Source of the DNA: an uncultured Actinomycetes bacterium
GTDB lineage: Bacteria; Actinomycetota; Thermoleophilia; Miltoncostaeales; Miltoncostaeaceae
Assembly (NCBI GenBank): GCA_903928615.1
Contig: CAIYRJ010000169.1
Coordinates: 1 to 6,804 of the forward strand
Length of the DNA: 6,804 nt
Reading direction: 5' to 3'
Shown here: positions 1 to 5,554 of the stretch, piece after piece
Layout of the letters: each line of letters begins with the position of its first letter
Numbering within the stretch: position 1 is the first letter of the stretch
Notes under the pieces: generated by a model
Databases searched by the model: none
What the model was told of the DNA's origin: nothing
The model's input: the letters and a program-made list of their open reading frames with translations, nothing else
Position numbers and translations under genes: made by a program

Positions 1-115
1 CCTGGTGCATCGCGTGCGCGCCGGGGCTGGCCGACCGGTTGCGCCCGAGTACCTGCGGCTGCCGGACGCCGAGGAGAACCGCCTGCGGCGCCTGCGCGAG
101 GAGGCACCGGCATGA
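1..115 (+). CDS. tsaB: TsaB C-terminal fragment (t6A biosynthesis protein)
   Basis: Only the last 37 codons are inside the window, read from position 2 to the TGA at 113-115; the 5' part lies off the left edge. The visible end contains APEYLRLPDAEENRLRRL, which matches the usual TsaB C-terminus (a P-x-YLR-x-P-x-AE pattern). In the family, TsaB is an inactive ASKHA-fold paralogue that dimerises with TsaD in the bacterial complex that transfers the threonylcarbamoyl group to A37 of ANN-decoding tRNAs, in the cytoplasm. Its stop overlaps the rimI start by four bases (ATGA), and tsaD follows rimI. The identification rests on the short tail plus the classic tsaB-rimI-tsaD order, so it is good but not certain. 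Confidence 0.8.
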   Translation, partial: LVHRVRAGAGRPVAPEYLRLPDAEENRLRRLREEAPA

Positions 116-624
116 GCGCCCGTCGCGTGGCCACTGCCGGCGGGGCGGGCCCGCGCCCTCCGAAGGCGCGCCCGCCCGTGGTGCGCCGCGCGACGCCCGA
201 CGACATCACGGAGATCCTCTCCATCGAGACACGCAACAACCCCGTGCCCTGGTCGCGGCAGCTCTTCGCGAAGGAGCTCGACCGGCGCGAGGGCGCCATG
301 CTCGTGGCCGTGGACGCCGACGCCGTGGTGGGCTTCATCGCGTGCGCGGGCCAGGGCGACTCCTGGCACATCCTCAACGTCACCGTCGACGCCGGTCACC
401 GGCGCCGCGGAATCGGCGGAATGCTGGTGGACGGCGTGATCGCCGCCCTCGACGGCAGGCCGTACGACCGTTACACCCTCGAGGTGAGGGTCTCCAACGA
501 CGCCGCCATACGCTTGTATCGGGCGCGCGGCTTCGTGGACTGCGGGGTCAGGCCGCGCTACTACTCCGACAACCAGGAGGATGCGCTGATCATGTGGCGG
601 GAGCCCCAGGAGGACGCCGGCTGA
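112..624 (+). CDS. rimI: RimI-type ribosomal protein N-alpha-acetyltransferase (GNAT)
   Basis: The 170-residue protein is a GNAT-fold acetyltransferase of the RimI group. RimI transfers acetyl from acetyl-CoA to the N-terminal amine of ribosomal protein S18 in Salmonella and E. coli; actinobacterial homologues may act on other N-termini. The acetyl-CoA pyrophosphate loop is RRRGIGG at residues 97-103. LEVR-VSN follows at 123-129, and the end reads RYYSDNQEDALIM at 149-161. E124 and Y136 are 12 residues apart, the same spacing as catalytic Glu103 and Tyr115 of Salmonella RimI. The ATG at 112 is supported by a perfect AGGAGG at 99-104 (7-base spacer) and the ATGA overlap with tsaB. That start gives about 22 extra Ala/Arg/Pro/Gly-rich residues before the fold; GTG codons at 178 or 181 would remove them. 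The stop overlaps the tsaD start by one base. Confidence 0.93.
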   Translation: MSARRVATAGGAGPRPPKARPPVVRRATPDDITEILSIETRNNPVPWSRQLFAKELDRREGAMLVAVDADAVVGFIACAGQGDSWHILNVTVDAGHRRRGIGGMLVDGVIAALDGRPYDRYTLEVRVSNDAAIRLYRARGFVDCGVRPRYYSDNQEDALIMWREPQEDAG

Positions 625-1649
625 TGGGTGATGTGGTGCTCGCCATCGAGACCTCCTGCGATGAGACCGCCGCCGCGGTGGTGGACGGGCGCCGCATCGC
701 GTCGAACGTGGTGGCGTCACAGGCCGAGCTCCACTCGGTGTACGGCGGCGTGGTGCCCGAGGTCGCGGCCCGCCACCACCTCACCACGGTCAACGCCGTG
801 GTGGACCGCGCGCTCGACGAGGCAGGGGTGACCCTCGGCGATGTCGACCGCATCGCGGTGACGCGTCGCCCGGGGCTCATCGGCGCGCTGCTGGTGGGCG
901 TGGCCACCGCCAAGGCCCTTGCGTATGCCACCGGCAAGCCGCTGGTGATGGCCGACCACCTGCATGGCCACGTGGCCGCCTGCTGGCTCGAGCCCCTGGC
1001 GCTCGATCCGCCCTTCGTGGCCCTCACCGCCTCCGGTGGCCACACACGGCTGGACCTCGTGGACGACTACGCCGCTCCGCGCCTGCTCGGCCAGACGCTC
1101 GACGATGCCGCGGGCGAGGCCATCGACAAGGGCGCGCGGCTGCTGGGCATCCCGTACCCGGGAGGTCCCGGCCTCGAGGCCCTCGCGCGCGAGGGCGACC
1201 GCACGGCGTTCGACTTCCCGGTGGGCCTCCGGTCGCGCGGCCCGGACCAGCTCGACTTCTCGTATGCGGGGGTCAAGACCGCCCTGCTCTACGCAACCCG
1301 TGACCTGGGCGATGACGGGGTGCAGGCCCGTCGCGCCGACCTCGCGGCGTCGTACCAGGAGGCCATCGTGCGCCCGCTGGTGGACCGCCTCATGCTTGCC
1401 GCCGACATCCACGGCGTGCCCGCGGTGTCGATCGGCGGCGGCGTGGCCGCCAACGGACGTCTTCGCGAGCTGGTGGAGCAGGCGGCGTCGGGACGCGGGC
1501 TGCGCGTGGCGATCCCCGATCGCGCGCTCTGCACGGACAACGCCGCCATGATCGGCGCGGCCGCGGCATTCACCCCGGCCATCCCGTGGCCCGACTACGT
1601 GGGCGAGGATGCCATCGCCACGGCGCCTCCGGGGGGCATCGCCGCATGA
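624..1649 (+). CDS. tsaD: TsaD, tRNA N6-adenosine threonylcarbamoyltransferase subunit
   Basis: The 341-residue protein is the catalytic subunit that moves threonylcarbamoyl from TC-AMP to A37 of ANN-decoding tRNAs, in complex with TsaB and TsaE. Its length is normal (E. coli 337). Visible family motifs are IETSCDET (8-15), the metal-binding HxxxH as H112/H116 in HLHGH, ASGGHT (136-141), DDAAGEAIDKGARLLGIPYPGGP-type motif at 160-182, SYAGVKTA (213-220), GGGVAANGRLR (271-281) and CTDNAAMI with D305 as the likely third metal ligand. The usual glycine before PGLIG is arginine here (R82; VTRRPGLIG), which is unusual. The ATG at 624 has AGGAGG at 608-613 and overlaps the rimI TGA (TGATG). The same frame is open upstream to about position 39, but that part overlaps rimI entirely. 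The stop overlaps the following protease gene by four bases. Confidence 0.97.
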   Translation: MGDVVLAIETSCDETAAAVVDGRRIASNVVASQAELHSVYGGVVPEVAARHHLTTVNAVVDRALDEAGVTLGDVDRIAVTRRPGLIGALLVGVATAKALAYATGKPLVMADHLHGHVAACWLEPLALDPPFVALTASGGHTRLDLVDDYAAPRLLGQTLDDAAGEAIDKGARLLGIPYPGGPGLEALAREGDRTAFDFPVGLRSRGPDQLDFSYAGVKTALLYATRDLGDDGVQARRADLAASYQEAIVRPLVDRLMLAADIHGVPAVSIGGGVAANGRLRELVEQAASGRGLRVAIPDRALCTDNAAMIGAAAAFTPAIPWPDYVGEDAIATAPPGGIAA

Positions 1650-4321
1650 GGGGCCTGCACATCGGCATCGCGCTCGCGGCCGCCGCCGCCATCGCCGCAC
1701 CGGCCTTCGTGGTGGCGCAGGAAGGCGCACCCTCCGACGGCGCCATCGTTGCGGCCGCAGGGTGGCGCGACGTCGTGGACGGGCAGCGCGCCCCGCAGGT
1801 GCCGCCGGCGGGGGATACCGAGTCGGCGATCATCCTGCTCGATGGCCCGGGCCTCGTGGACGTACCCGAGTCCGAGCGCCCGGCCGCGATGTCTGCCATG
1901 CAGGCCGACCAGCTGGCCGTGGAGGGCTCGCTGCAGGGCATGGGTGGCGTGGTCACCCACCGCTACCGCACCCTCGTCAACGGTCTCGCGGTGCGCCTGC
2001 CGTCCGGGCGCCTCAGCAGTGCCGCGGAGATCCCCGGAATCCAGGCTGTCGTGCCGGTGCTGTTCATGTCCCCGGCGCAGGCGCAGCCGGGGCTGCCGCT
2101 GCCCACCGGTGATGCCTCCACACCGGCTCCCTCTGCGGCCCCGACCACGAGCACGCCGCCACCCGCGCAGCCCACGCCGGCTCAGCCCGCCCCCGATCCA
2201 GCCCCCGCGCAGCCCGCACCGCAGCCGGCACCCCCTGCGGCGCCGCCCACGTCGCCGGCAACGCCCGCCGATGCCCCGAGCGCCCAGAACGGGCCGAAGC
2301 ACATCGCCCTCATCGACAGCGCCGTCGATGCCAGCCACCCATGGCTGGGTGGCGGCATCGGCCCGGCCAACCTCATCATCGCCGCGGCCGACCTGGTGGA
2401 AGGTGACGCCGATCCGTCTCCCGACCCCGCCGACCCGGCGGGGGAGAGCCACGGCACGCAGATGGCCTCGATCATCCTGCGCTCACCGGCCCTGGCCGGA
2501 CTGCCCGCCGCGGTGATGCCGCGCATGCTTGCCTACCGCGTGACCGCGCGCGAGATGGTGGATGGCCGCGTGCGCACCGTCGCGCGCACCGATCGGGTGC
2601 TGGCCGCCCTCGAGATCGCCATGGACCCGAACCGCAACGGGACCCCTGAGGACGCCGCCGACGTGGTGGTGGTGGGCGTGGCGCGCGGCTTCGGAGCTGG
2701 TGGCGTCGACCCCGTGGCGCGGGCGATGGCCGCCGCCGATCGCGCAGGAGCCGTGGTGGTGGCCCCGGCGGGCAACGATGGCCCCACGGGCGGCATGCCC
2801 GGCACGCTCGGCAATGCCGCGGCGCTGAAGGACGTGCTCGTGGTGGGTGGCATGGCCGGCGACACCGCGCCCCGCACGGCCGACCTCACGATGTCCATCG
2901 GCCCGGCCGCCGCGCGCATGGGTCCGCTGCCGCTGATGGGCGCCGAGCCGTCGGACTCGCTCAGGGCGGGCCTGCGGTTGGTCCCGGCCACCGGCGATGC
3001 CGGCGTGGGCTCGGGCACGGACATCCGCGACTTCGCCGGCGAGGGCGGACGCAGCCTGGTCGCGGGCGCCGTGGCCATGGTCACGCGCAGCGGTGCCCCC
3101 CTCGCCGAGGTGGCCCGCCGCGCAGCGGGCGCCGGCGCGCTGGGGCTCGTGGTGTGGGATGAGGACGGCACCGGCGCCTTCCCGGGCATCGTGGGCGGTG
3201 CCGACCTGCCCATTCCGATCATCGGCCTCGGGCCCCAGCAGGGCAGGGCGGTGATGGACATGCTCGCGCGCGACCCCTCGGCATCGGTGAGCCTCGCCCC
3301 GCGTGGCGAGCAGGGCGCCAACAACGCCGTGGCGTCGTTCTCGTCGCGCGGGCCCACCGCCAAGGGCCGCATGAAGCCCGACCTCGTGGCCCCCGCCATC
3401 GCCGTGGAGGCAGCCTTCCCGGGCAGGGATGCGTCGGGGAAGCCACGCCAGGCGCCGCTCAGCGGCACCTCCGCGGCCACGGCGTCGGTGGCCGCCACGG
3501 CGCTGCGCCTTCGCGTGGACCATCCGAAGTGGCGCCCCGAGGACATCCGCAGCGTGCTCGTGCAGTCGGCGGGCCCGGTGCCCGGTTCGGCGCTGGCGGA
3601 TGCCGGCGCGGGCAGCGCCCCGGATCCGGCGTCCATCGCCACGCGTGCGCTGCCGGGCATCGCCATCGATCCGCCGATCCTCAGCGGCATCCGCCGACGC
3701 GACGACGACACCACCCTTACGTTCGCCGTACGCGACCTCACGGGCACCGGCGGGCCGTATCGCATGCTGCTGCAGGGGCCCGATGGCGACTACCGCCCCG
3801 TGGGCGAGCCGATCGTGCTGAAGCCGGGCGGCTCTTCGCGGGCCAGCATCGATGTGCCGCGCGCGCCGCAGGCGGGCAACGAGGCCTGGCGCGGGCGCCT
3901 CGTGATCGCGCCCGAGGGCGGGGAGATCGCGGCGGGATCCGCCGTGGTGTGGGCAGCGCCGCGGGTGGCGGTGCCGAAGGGCGCGCTCGGAACGCCCAAG
4001 GTGCAGCGCACGGGATCGGGCCTGGGCCAGGTGGTGGTGCGCATCGGCATGCGCGACATCACGCCGCAGGGGCTCACCGCCGCCACGCTGCGCGACGTGC
4101 GCGTGGACCTCGTGCCGGTGGGCGGTGGGGATGCCATCCGCATGACCCAGGGCGAGCCGTCGGGCGACTGGCCGGCCTCCACCTACCGCATCCTGCTCTC
4201 GCGCCGCTCGGCCACGGGGCCCGAGGTGCCGGCAGGCCGGTACCGGGCGGTGGTCACGGCGCGGGACGCCAACGGGGCGCAGCACCGCAGTCGCAGCGCG
4301 CCCTTTGCCGTCGGGGGCTGA
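1646..4321 (+). CDS. Secreted subtilisin-like serine protease (S8) with PA insert and C-terminal beta domains
   Basis: This 891-residue exported endopeptidase is probably active outside the membrane. Regions in order: signal peptide at 1-24 (Ala-rich core, likely cut after VVA); I9-like propeptide at about 60-140; Pro/Ala-rich linker at about 143-215; S8 catalytic domain at about 217-665, interrupted by a protease-associated (PA)-like insert at about 445-550; beta-rich, Fn3-like region at about 675-891. The triad is complete: D224 in LIDSAVD, H269 in SHGTQMA and S609 in SGTSAATASVA, with oxyanion N377 in APAGNDGP. ASFSSRGP and KPDLVAPA (563-584) match PA-containing, lactocepin/C5a-peptidase-like subtilases. 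DSAVD replaces the usual DSGVD or DTGVD, and Gln follows HGT where His is usual. No C-terminal membrane anchor or LPXTG is visible. I chose ATG 1646 because it overlaps the tsaD stop (ATGA) and begins directly with a signal peptide; an in-frame ATG at 1586 lies inside tsaD. The substrate is unknown. Confidence 0.92.
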   Translation: MRGLHIGIALAAAAAIAAPAFVVAQEGAPSDGAIVAAAGWRDVVDGQRAPQVPPAGDTESAIILLDGPGLVDVPESERPAAMSAMQADQLAVEGSLQGMGGVVTHRYRTLVNGLAVRLPSGRLSSAAEIPGIQAVVPVLFMSPAQAQPGLPLPTGDASTPAPSAAPTTSTPPPAQPTPAQPAPDPAPAQPAPQPAPPAAPPTSPATPADAPSAQNGPKHIALIDSAVDASHPWLGGGIGPANLIIAAADLVEGDADPSPDPADPAGESHGTQMASIILRSPALAGLPAAVMPRMLAYRVTAREMVDGRVRTVARTDRVLAALEIAMDPNRNGTPEDAADVVVVGVARGFGAGGVDPVARAMAAADRAGAVVVAPAGNDGPTGGMPGTLGNAAALKDVLVVGGMAGDTAPRTADLTMSIGPAAARMGPLPLMGAEPSDSLRAGLRLVPATGDAGVGSGTDIRDFAGEGGRSLVAGAVAMVTRSGAPLAEVARRAAGAGALGLVVWDEDGTGAFPGIVGGADLPIPIIGLGPQQGRAVMDMLARDPSASVSLAPRGEQGANNAVASFSSRGPTAKGRMKPDLVAPAIAVEAAFPGRDASGKPRQAPLSGTSAATASVAATALRLRVDHPKWRPEDIRSVLVQSAGPVPGSALADAGAGSAPDPASIATRALPGIAIDPPILSGIRRRDDDTTLTFAVRDLTGTGGPYRMLLQGPDGDYRPVGEPIVLKPGGSSRASIDVPRAPQAGNEAWRGRLVIAPEGGEIAAGSAVVWAAPRVAVPKGALGTPKVQRTGSGLGQVVVRIGMRDITPQGLTAATLRDVRVDLVPVGGGDAIRMTQGEPSGDWPASTYRILLSRRSATGPEVPAGRYRAVVTARDANGAQHRSRSAPFAVGG
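2069..2290 (+). repeat. Pro/Ala/Thr-rich low-complexity linker in the S8 protease
   Basis: Residues about 142-215 of the protease are almost entirely Pro, Ala, Gln, Thr and Ser, with degenerate AQPxPAQPAPxP units (for example PAQPTPAQPAPDPAPAQPAP at 173-192). The segment separates the propeptide from the catalytic domain. It is probably a flexible, extracytoplasmic, perhaps glycosylated or protease-sensitive linker where maturation cleavage could occur; that role is inference. The DNA is correspondingly repetitive and C-rich, so copy number may vary between strains. Confidence 0.75.
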
Positions 4322-4334
4322 TACCCGGGCCTGC

Positions 4335-4340
4335 TACTTT
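4335..4340 (+). promoter_or_regulatory. Probable rex -10 element (TACTTT)
   Basis: TACTTT fits the actinobacterial TANNNT -10 consensus and lies five bases before the GTG at 4346, so transcription would begin at or next to that start codon. No Shine-Dalgarno sequence is visible upstream of this GTG, which agrees with a leaderless mRNA. No good -35 is seen at the standard spacing (TTGCCG at 4305-4310 is too far away). The element sits in the 24-base gap after the protease stop, so rex could be transcribed separately from the operon ahead of it. Confidence 0.5.
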
Positions 4341-4357
4341 GTGCGGTGCTGATACAA
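4339..4357. promoter_or_regulatory. Imperfect Rex-operator-like inverted repeat
   Basis: TTGT at 4339-4342 and ACAA at 4354-4357 form the outer arms of an inverted repeat overlapping the -10 end and the first rex codons. Known Rex sites in Streptomyces read TTGTGAAnnnnTTCACAA, with 10 bases between TTGT and ACAA. Here the gap is 11, and only the left arm continues as TTGTG. Rex autoregulation is known in Streptomyces coelicolor, and the position is right for repression, but the match is weak and may be chance. Confidence 0.28.
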
Positions 4358-4996
4358 GCGCCCGAACGGACCCACGTGCCCGAACAGTTGACCCTCGGGG
4401 TCGCCGCCCGCCTTTCCCGATACCTGCAGGTGCTCACCCAGGCCAAGCGCATGGGCAAGACCAGCATCTCCAGCCAGGCGATCTCCGAGTACACCAACGT
4501 GAACCCGACGCAGATCCGCCGTGACCTCTCCGGGTTCGGGAAGTTCGGCAAGCGGGGCGTGGGGTATGACATCGACACGCTCATCGCGCAGATCCGCAAG
4601 ATCCTGCGCACATCGGGCCAGCACAACATCGCCCTGTTCGGCGCCGGCAACCTCGGCCAGGCGATCGCCGGATCGGGCGCCTTCGCCGACCACGGCTTCC
4701 GCATCTCGGCGATCTTCGACACCGACCCGGACAAGATCGGCATGCGCATCGGCGACCTCACGGTGCGCCACTACAGCGAGCTCCCGCTCGTGGTCGAGAA
4801 CGAGGGCATCGAGGTGGGCGTGATGGCCATTCCGGCCGTGGCCGCCCAGCAGGTGGCCGACGACCTCGTGGCATCGGGGGTCAAGATCATCTTCAACTAC
4901 TCCGACGCCCTGCTCTCGGTGCCGTCGGACGTCACGGTGCACACCTCGAGCCCCGCTGTCGAGCTGCTCTACGCCCTCTACTTCTACCTGACCTAG
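4346..4996 (+). CDS. rex: Redox-sensing transcriptional repressor Rex
   Basis: The 216-residue cytoplasmic repressor senses the NADH/NAD+ ratio; in the family, NADH releases it from operators of respiratory and fermentation genes. The N-terminal winged helix (about 15-75) contains the highly conserved QIRRDLSGFGKFGKRGVGYD at 56-75. A Rossmann domain follows, with the NAD(H)-binding GAGNLG at 99-104, FDTDPDKIG at 124-132 and AIPAVAAQQVAD at 161-172. The C-terminal segment ELLYALYFYL at 206-215 corresponds to the domain-swapped helix of the Rex dimer. The GTG at 4346 is favoured because a -10-like TACTTT lies five bases upstream, suggesting a leaderless start. A second GTG at 4376 would begin VPEQLTLG, close to typical Rex N-termini, and would leave the possible operator entirely upstream. 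The stop at 4994-4996 interlocks with the stop of the opposing small gene. Confidence 0.96.
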   Translation: MLIQAPERTHVPEQLTLGVAARLSRYLQVLTQAKRMGKTSISSQAISEYTNVNPTQIRRDLSGFGKFGKRGVGYDIDTLIAQIRKILRTSGQHNIALFGAGNLGQAIAGSGAFADHGFRISAIFDTDPDKIGMRIGDLTVRHYSELPLVVENEGIEVGVMAIPAVAAQQVADDLVASGVKIIFNYSDALLSVPSDVTVHTSSPAVELLYALYFYLT

Positions 4997-5094
4997 AAGG
5001 GCCCGAAGAGGATCGCCAGGACGATCCCGACCAGCAGCAGAACGAGGTTGGTCCACCGGAGGGCCCGCCGGTAGCCGCCGCCGTTCATGTCCAT
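4993..5094 (-). CDS. Small single-pass membrane protein (33 residues), unrecognised
   Basis: I do not recognise this protein. The ATG (complement of 5092-5094) overlaps the TGA of the upstream thioesterase gene by one base (TGATG), a common sign of translational coupling, and the frame ends at TAG, complement of 4993-4995. The product begins MDMNGGGYRRALRW and continues with a hydrophobic run TNLVLLLVGIVLAILFGPF at about 15-33, enough for one membrane span reaching the C-terminus. Arg residues just before the span (R9, R10, R13) suggest the N-terminus stays in the cytoplasm. No strong Shine-Dalgarno sequence is seen. An inner Met codon two residues later (M3) is also possible. A chance open frame cannot be excluded at this length, but the hydrophobic pattern, the coupled start and the fact that it fills the gap to rex exactly all favour a real gene. 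Confidence 0.6.
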   Translation of the reverse strand: MDMNGGGYRRALRWTNLVLLLVGIVLAILFGPF

Positions 5095-5459
5095 CAGAGG
5101 GGCGGGATCTCCCGGGGCGTGCCGTCGTCGTTCACGCACACCATCACGAAATGGCCGGTGGTGCAGAGCTCTCGCGCGCCGTCGGCGGGATCCTCGCGGT
5201 GCACCTCCACCACCACGCTCATGCTCGTGCGGCCCTCCGCCTCGACGGTGGCCACGAGCTCCACGAAGTCGCCCACGTGGATCGGTACGCGGAACTCCAG
5301 CTCGTCCACCTTCCTGGTGACCACAGTGCCCCGGGCTCGGCGTGACGCGGCGAAGTAGGCCGCACGGTCCATCCAGGCCATGAGCGTTCCCCCGAAAAGG
5401 GTTCCCAGGTGGTTGGTGTCGCCGGGAAAGACGACCTCGAGCGAGCGGGCCTCCGACAT
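5094..5459 (-). CDS. Hotdog-fold acyl-CoA thioesterase (YciA/BACH type)
   Basis: The 121-residue protein matches the single-domain hotdog thioesterases that hydrolyse acyl-CoA to free acid and CoA in the cytoplasm, usually as oligomers. Family motifs are DTNHLGTLFGGTLMAWMD at 14-31, where the HLGTLFGG loop and the acidic D31 belong to the active-site region, then VTRKVDELEFRVPIHVGDFV at 47-66 and GRTSMSVVVEV at 76-86. The substrate chain length cannot be told from sequence. The length is slightly short for YciA (about 130 residues) but includes the whole fold. The ATG start has no Shine-Dalgarno sequence; instead TAACCT lies six bases upstream, which suggests a leaderless transcript. A longer in-frame start is not needed because the motif-bearing region begins only about ten residues in. 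The gene is followed, with a one-base overlap, by a tiny membrane-protein gene, and it is divergent from the secreted protein gene at 5555. Confidence 0.92.
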   Translation of the reverse strand: MSEARSLEVVFPGDTNHLGTLFGGTLMAWMDRAAYFAASRRARGTVVTRKVDELEFRVPIHVGDFVELVATVEAEGRTSMSVVVEVHREDPADGARELCTTGHFVMVCVNDDGTPREIPPL

Positions 5460-5465
5460 GCGCCG

Positions 5466-5471
5466 AGGTTA
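5466..5471 (-). promoter_or_regulatory. Probable -10 element of the thioesterase gene (TAACCT)
   Basis: On the minus strand TAACCT (within GATAACCT) matches TANNNT and is followed by six bases and then the ATG at 5459. Transcription would therefore start at or within a base or two of the start codon, giving a leaderless mRNA. No ribosome-binding sequence is present between this element and the ATG. No clear -35 is seen. Confidence 0.45.
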
Positions 5472-5503
5472 TCGCGCGGGCGGGCATCGTCATCCGGGTG
5501 CCG

Positions 5504-5509
5504 TATTCT
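5504..5509 (+). promoter_or_regulatory. Possible -10 element of the secreted protein gene (TATTCT)
   Basis: TATTCT fits TANNNT and is close to the TATAAT consensus, which stands out in this GC-rich DNA. Transcription would start near 5516, leaving a leader of about 39 bases that contains the GGAGAG ribosome-binding site. No convincing -35 is seen at 16-18 bases upstream, so the sigma factor cannot be judged. Confidence 0.45.
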
Positions 5510-5544
5510 GGCTTTCCCGACTCCAGCTATCCCTCGATACCCAC

Positions 5545-5550
5545 GGAGAG
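5545..5550 (+). promoter_or_regulatory. Ribosome-binding site fixing the start at 5555 (GGAGAG)
   Basis: GGAGAG lies just ahead of the ATG at 5555 (6 bases from the GGAG core). It supports that start, which opens directly on a signal peptide, over the in-frame ATG at 5579 that would cut the signal peptide short. Confidence 0.7.
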
Positions 5551-5554
5551 AGCC

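Larger units (their letters stand above)
5460..5554. other. Divergent intergenic spacer
   Basis: This 95-base gap separates the minus-strand thioesterase from the plus-strand secreted protein and is the only real non-coding stretch in the window. It holds a TANNNT element for each direction, 5466-5471 for the minus strand and 5504-5509 for the plus strand, and the plus-strand ribosome-binding site near 5545. I see no strong hairpin, riboswitch-like fold or clear operator in it. Confidence 0.7.

Noticed and set aside
39..623. Extension of TsaD by 195 codons upstream of 624
   Set aside because: The upstream part overlaps tsaB and rimI in a different frame, has shadow composition, and TsaD from 624 already has normal length and N-terminal motif.
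717..1730. A 337-codon minus-strand open frame opposite tsaD
   Set aside because: It is the complement of a confidently identified gene, with no motif and no ribosome-binding site; high GC content explains its openness.
2069..2290. Tandem DNA repeat or CRISPR-like array in the C-rich stretch
   Set aside because: Units are irregular and explained by Pro/Ala codons of a protein linker; there are no spaced identical repeats.
2483..4285. A 600-codon open frame on the minus strand opposite the S8 protease
   Set aside because: The translation is rich in Arg, His, Ala and Gly with no recognisable motif, as expected for the complement of a GC-rich gene. The plus strand carries a complete subtilase with its triad.
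4997..5040. Rho-independent terminator between rex and the minus-strand genes
   Set aside because: The genes abut through overlapping stops and no GC stem followed by a T run is visible.
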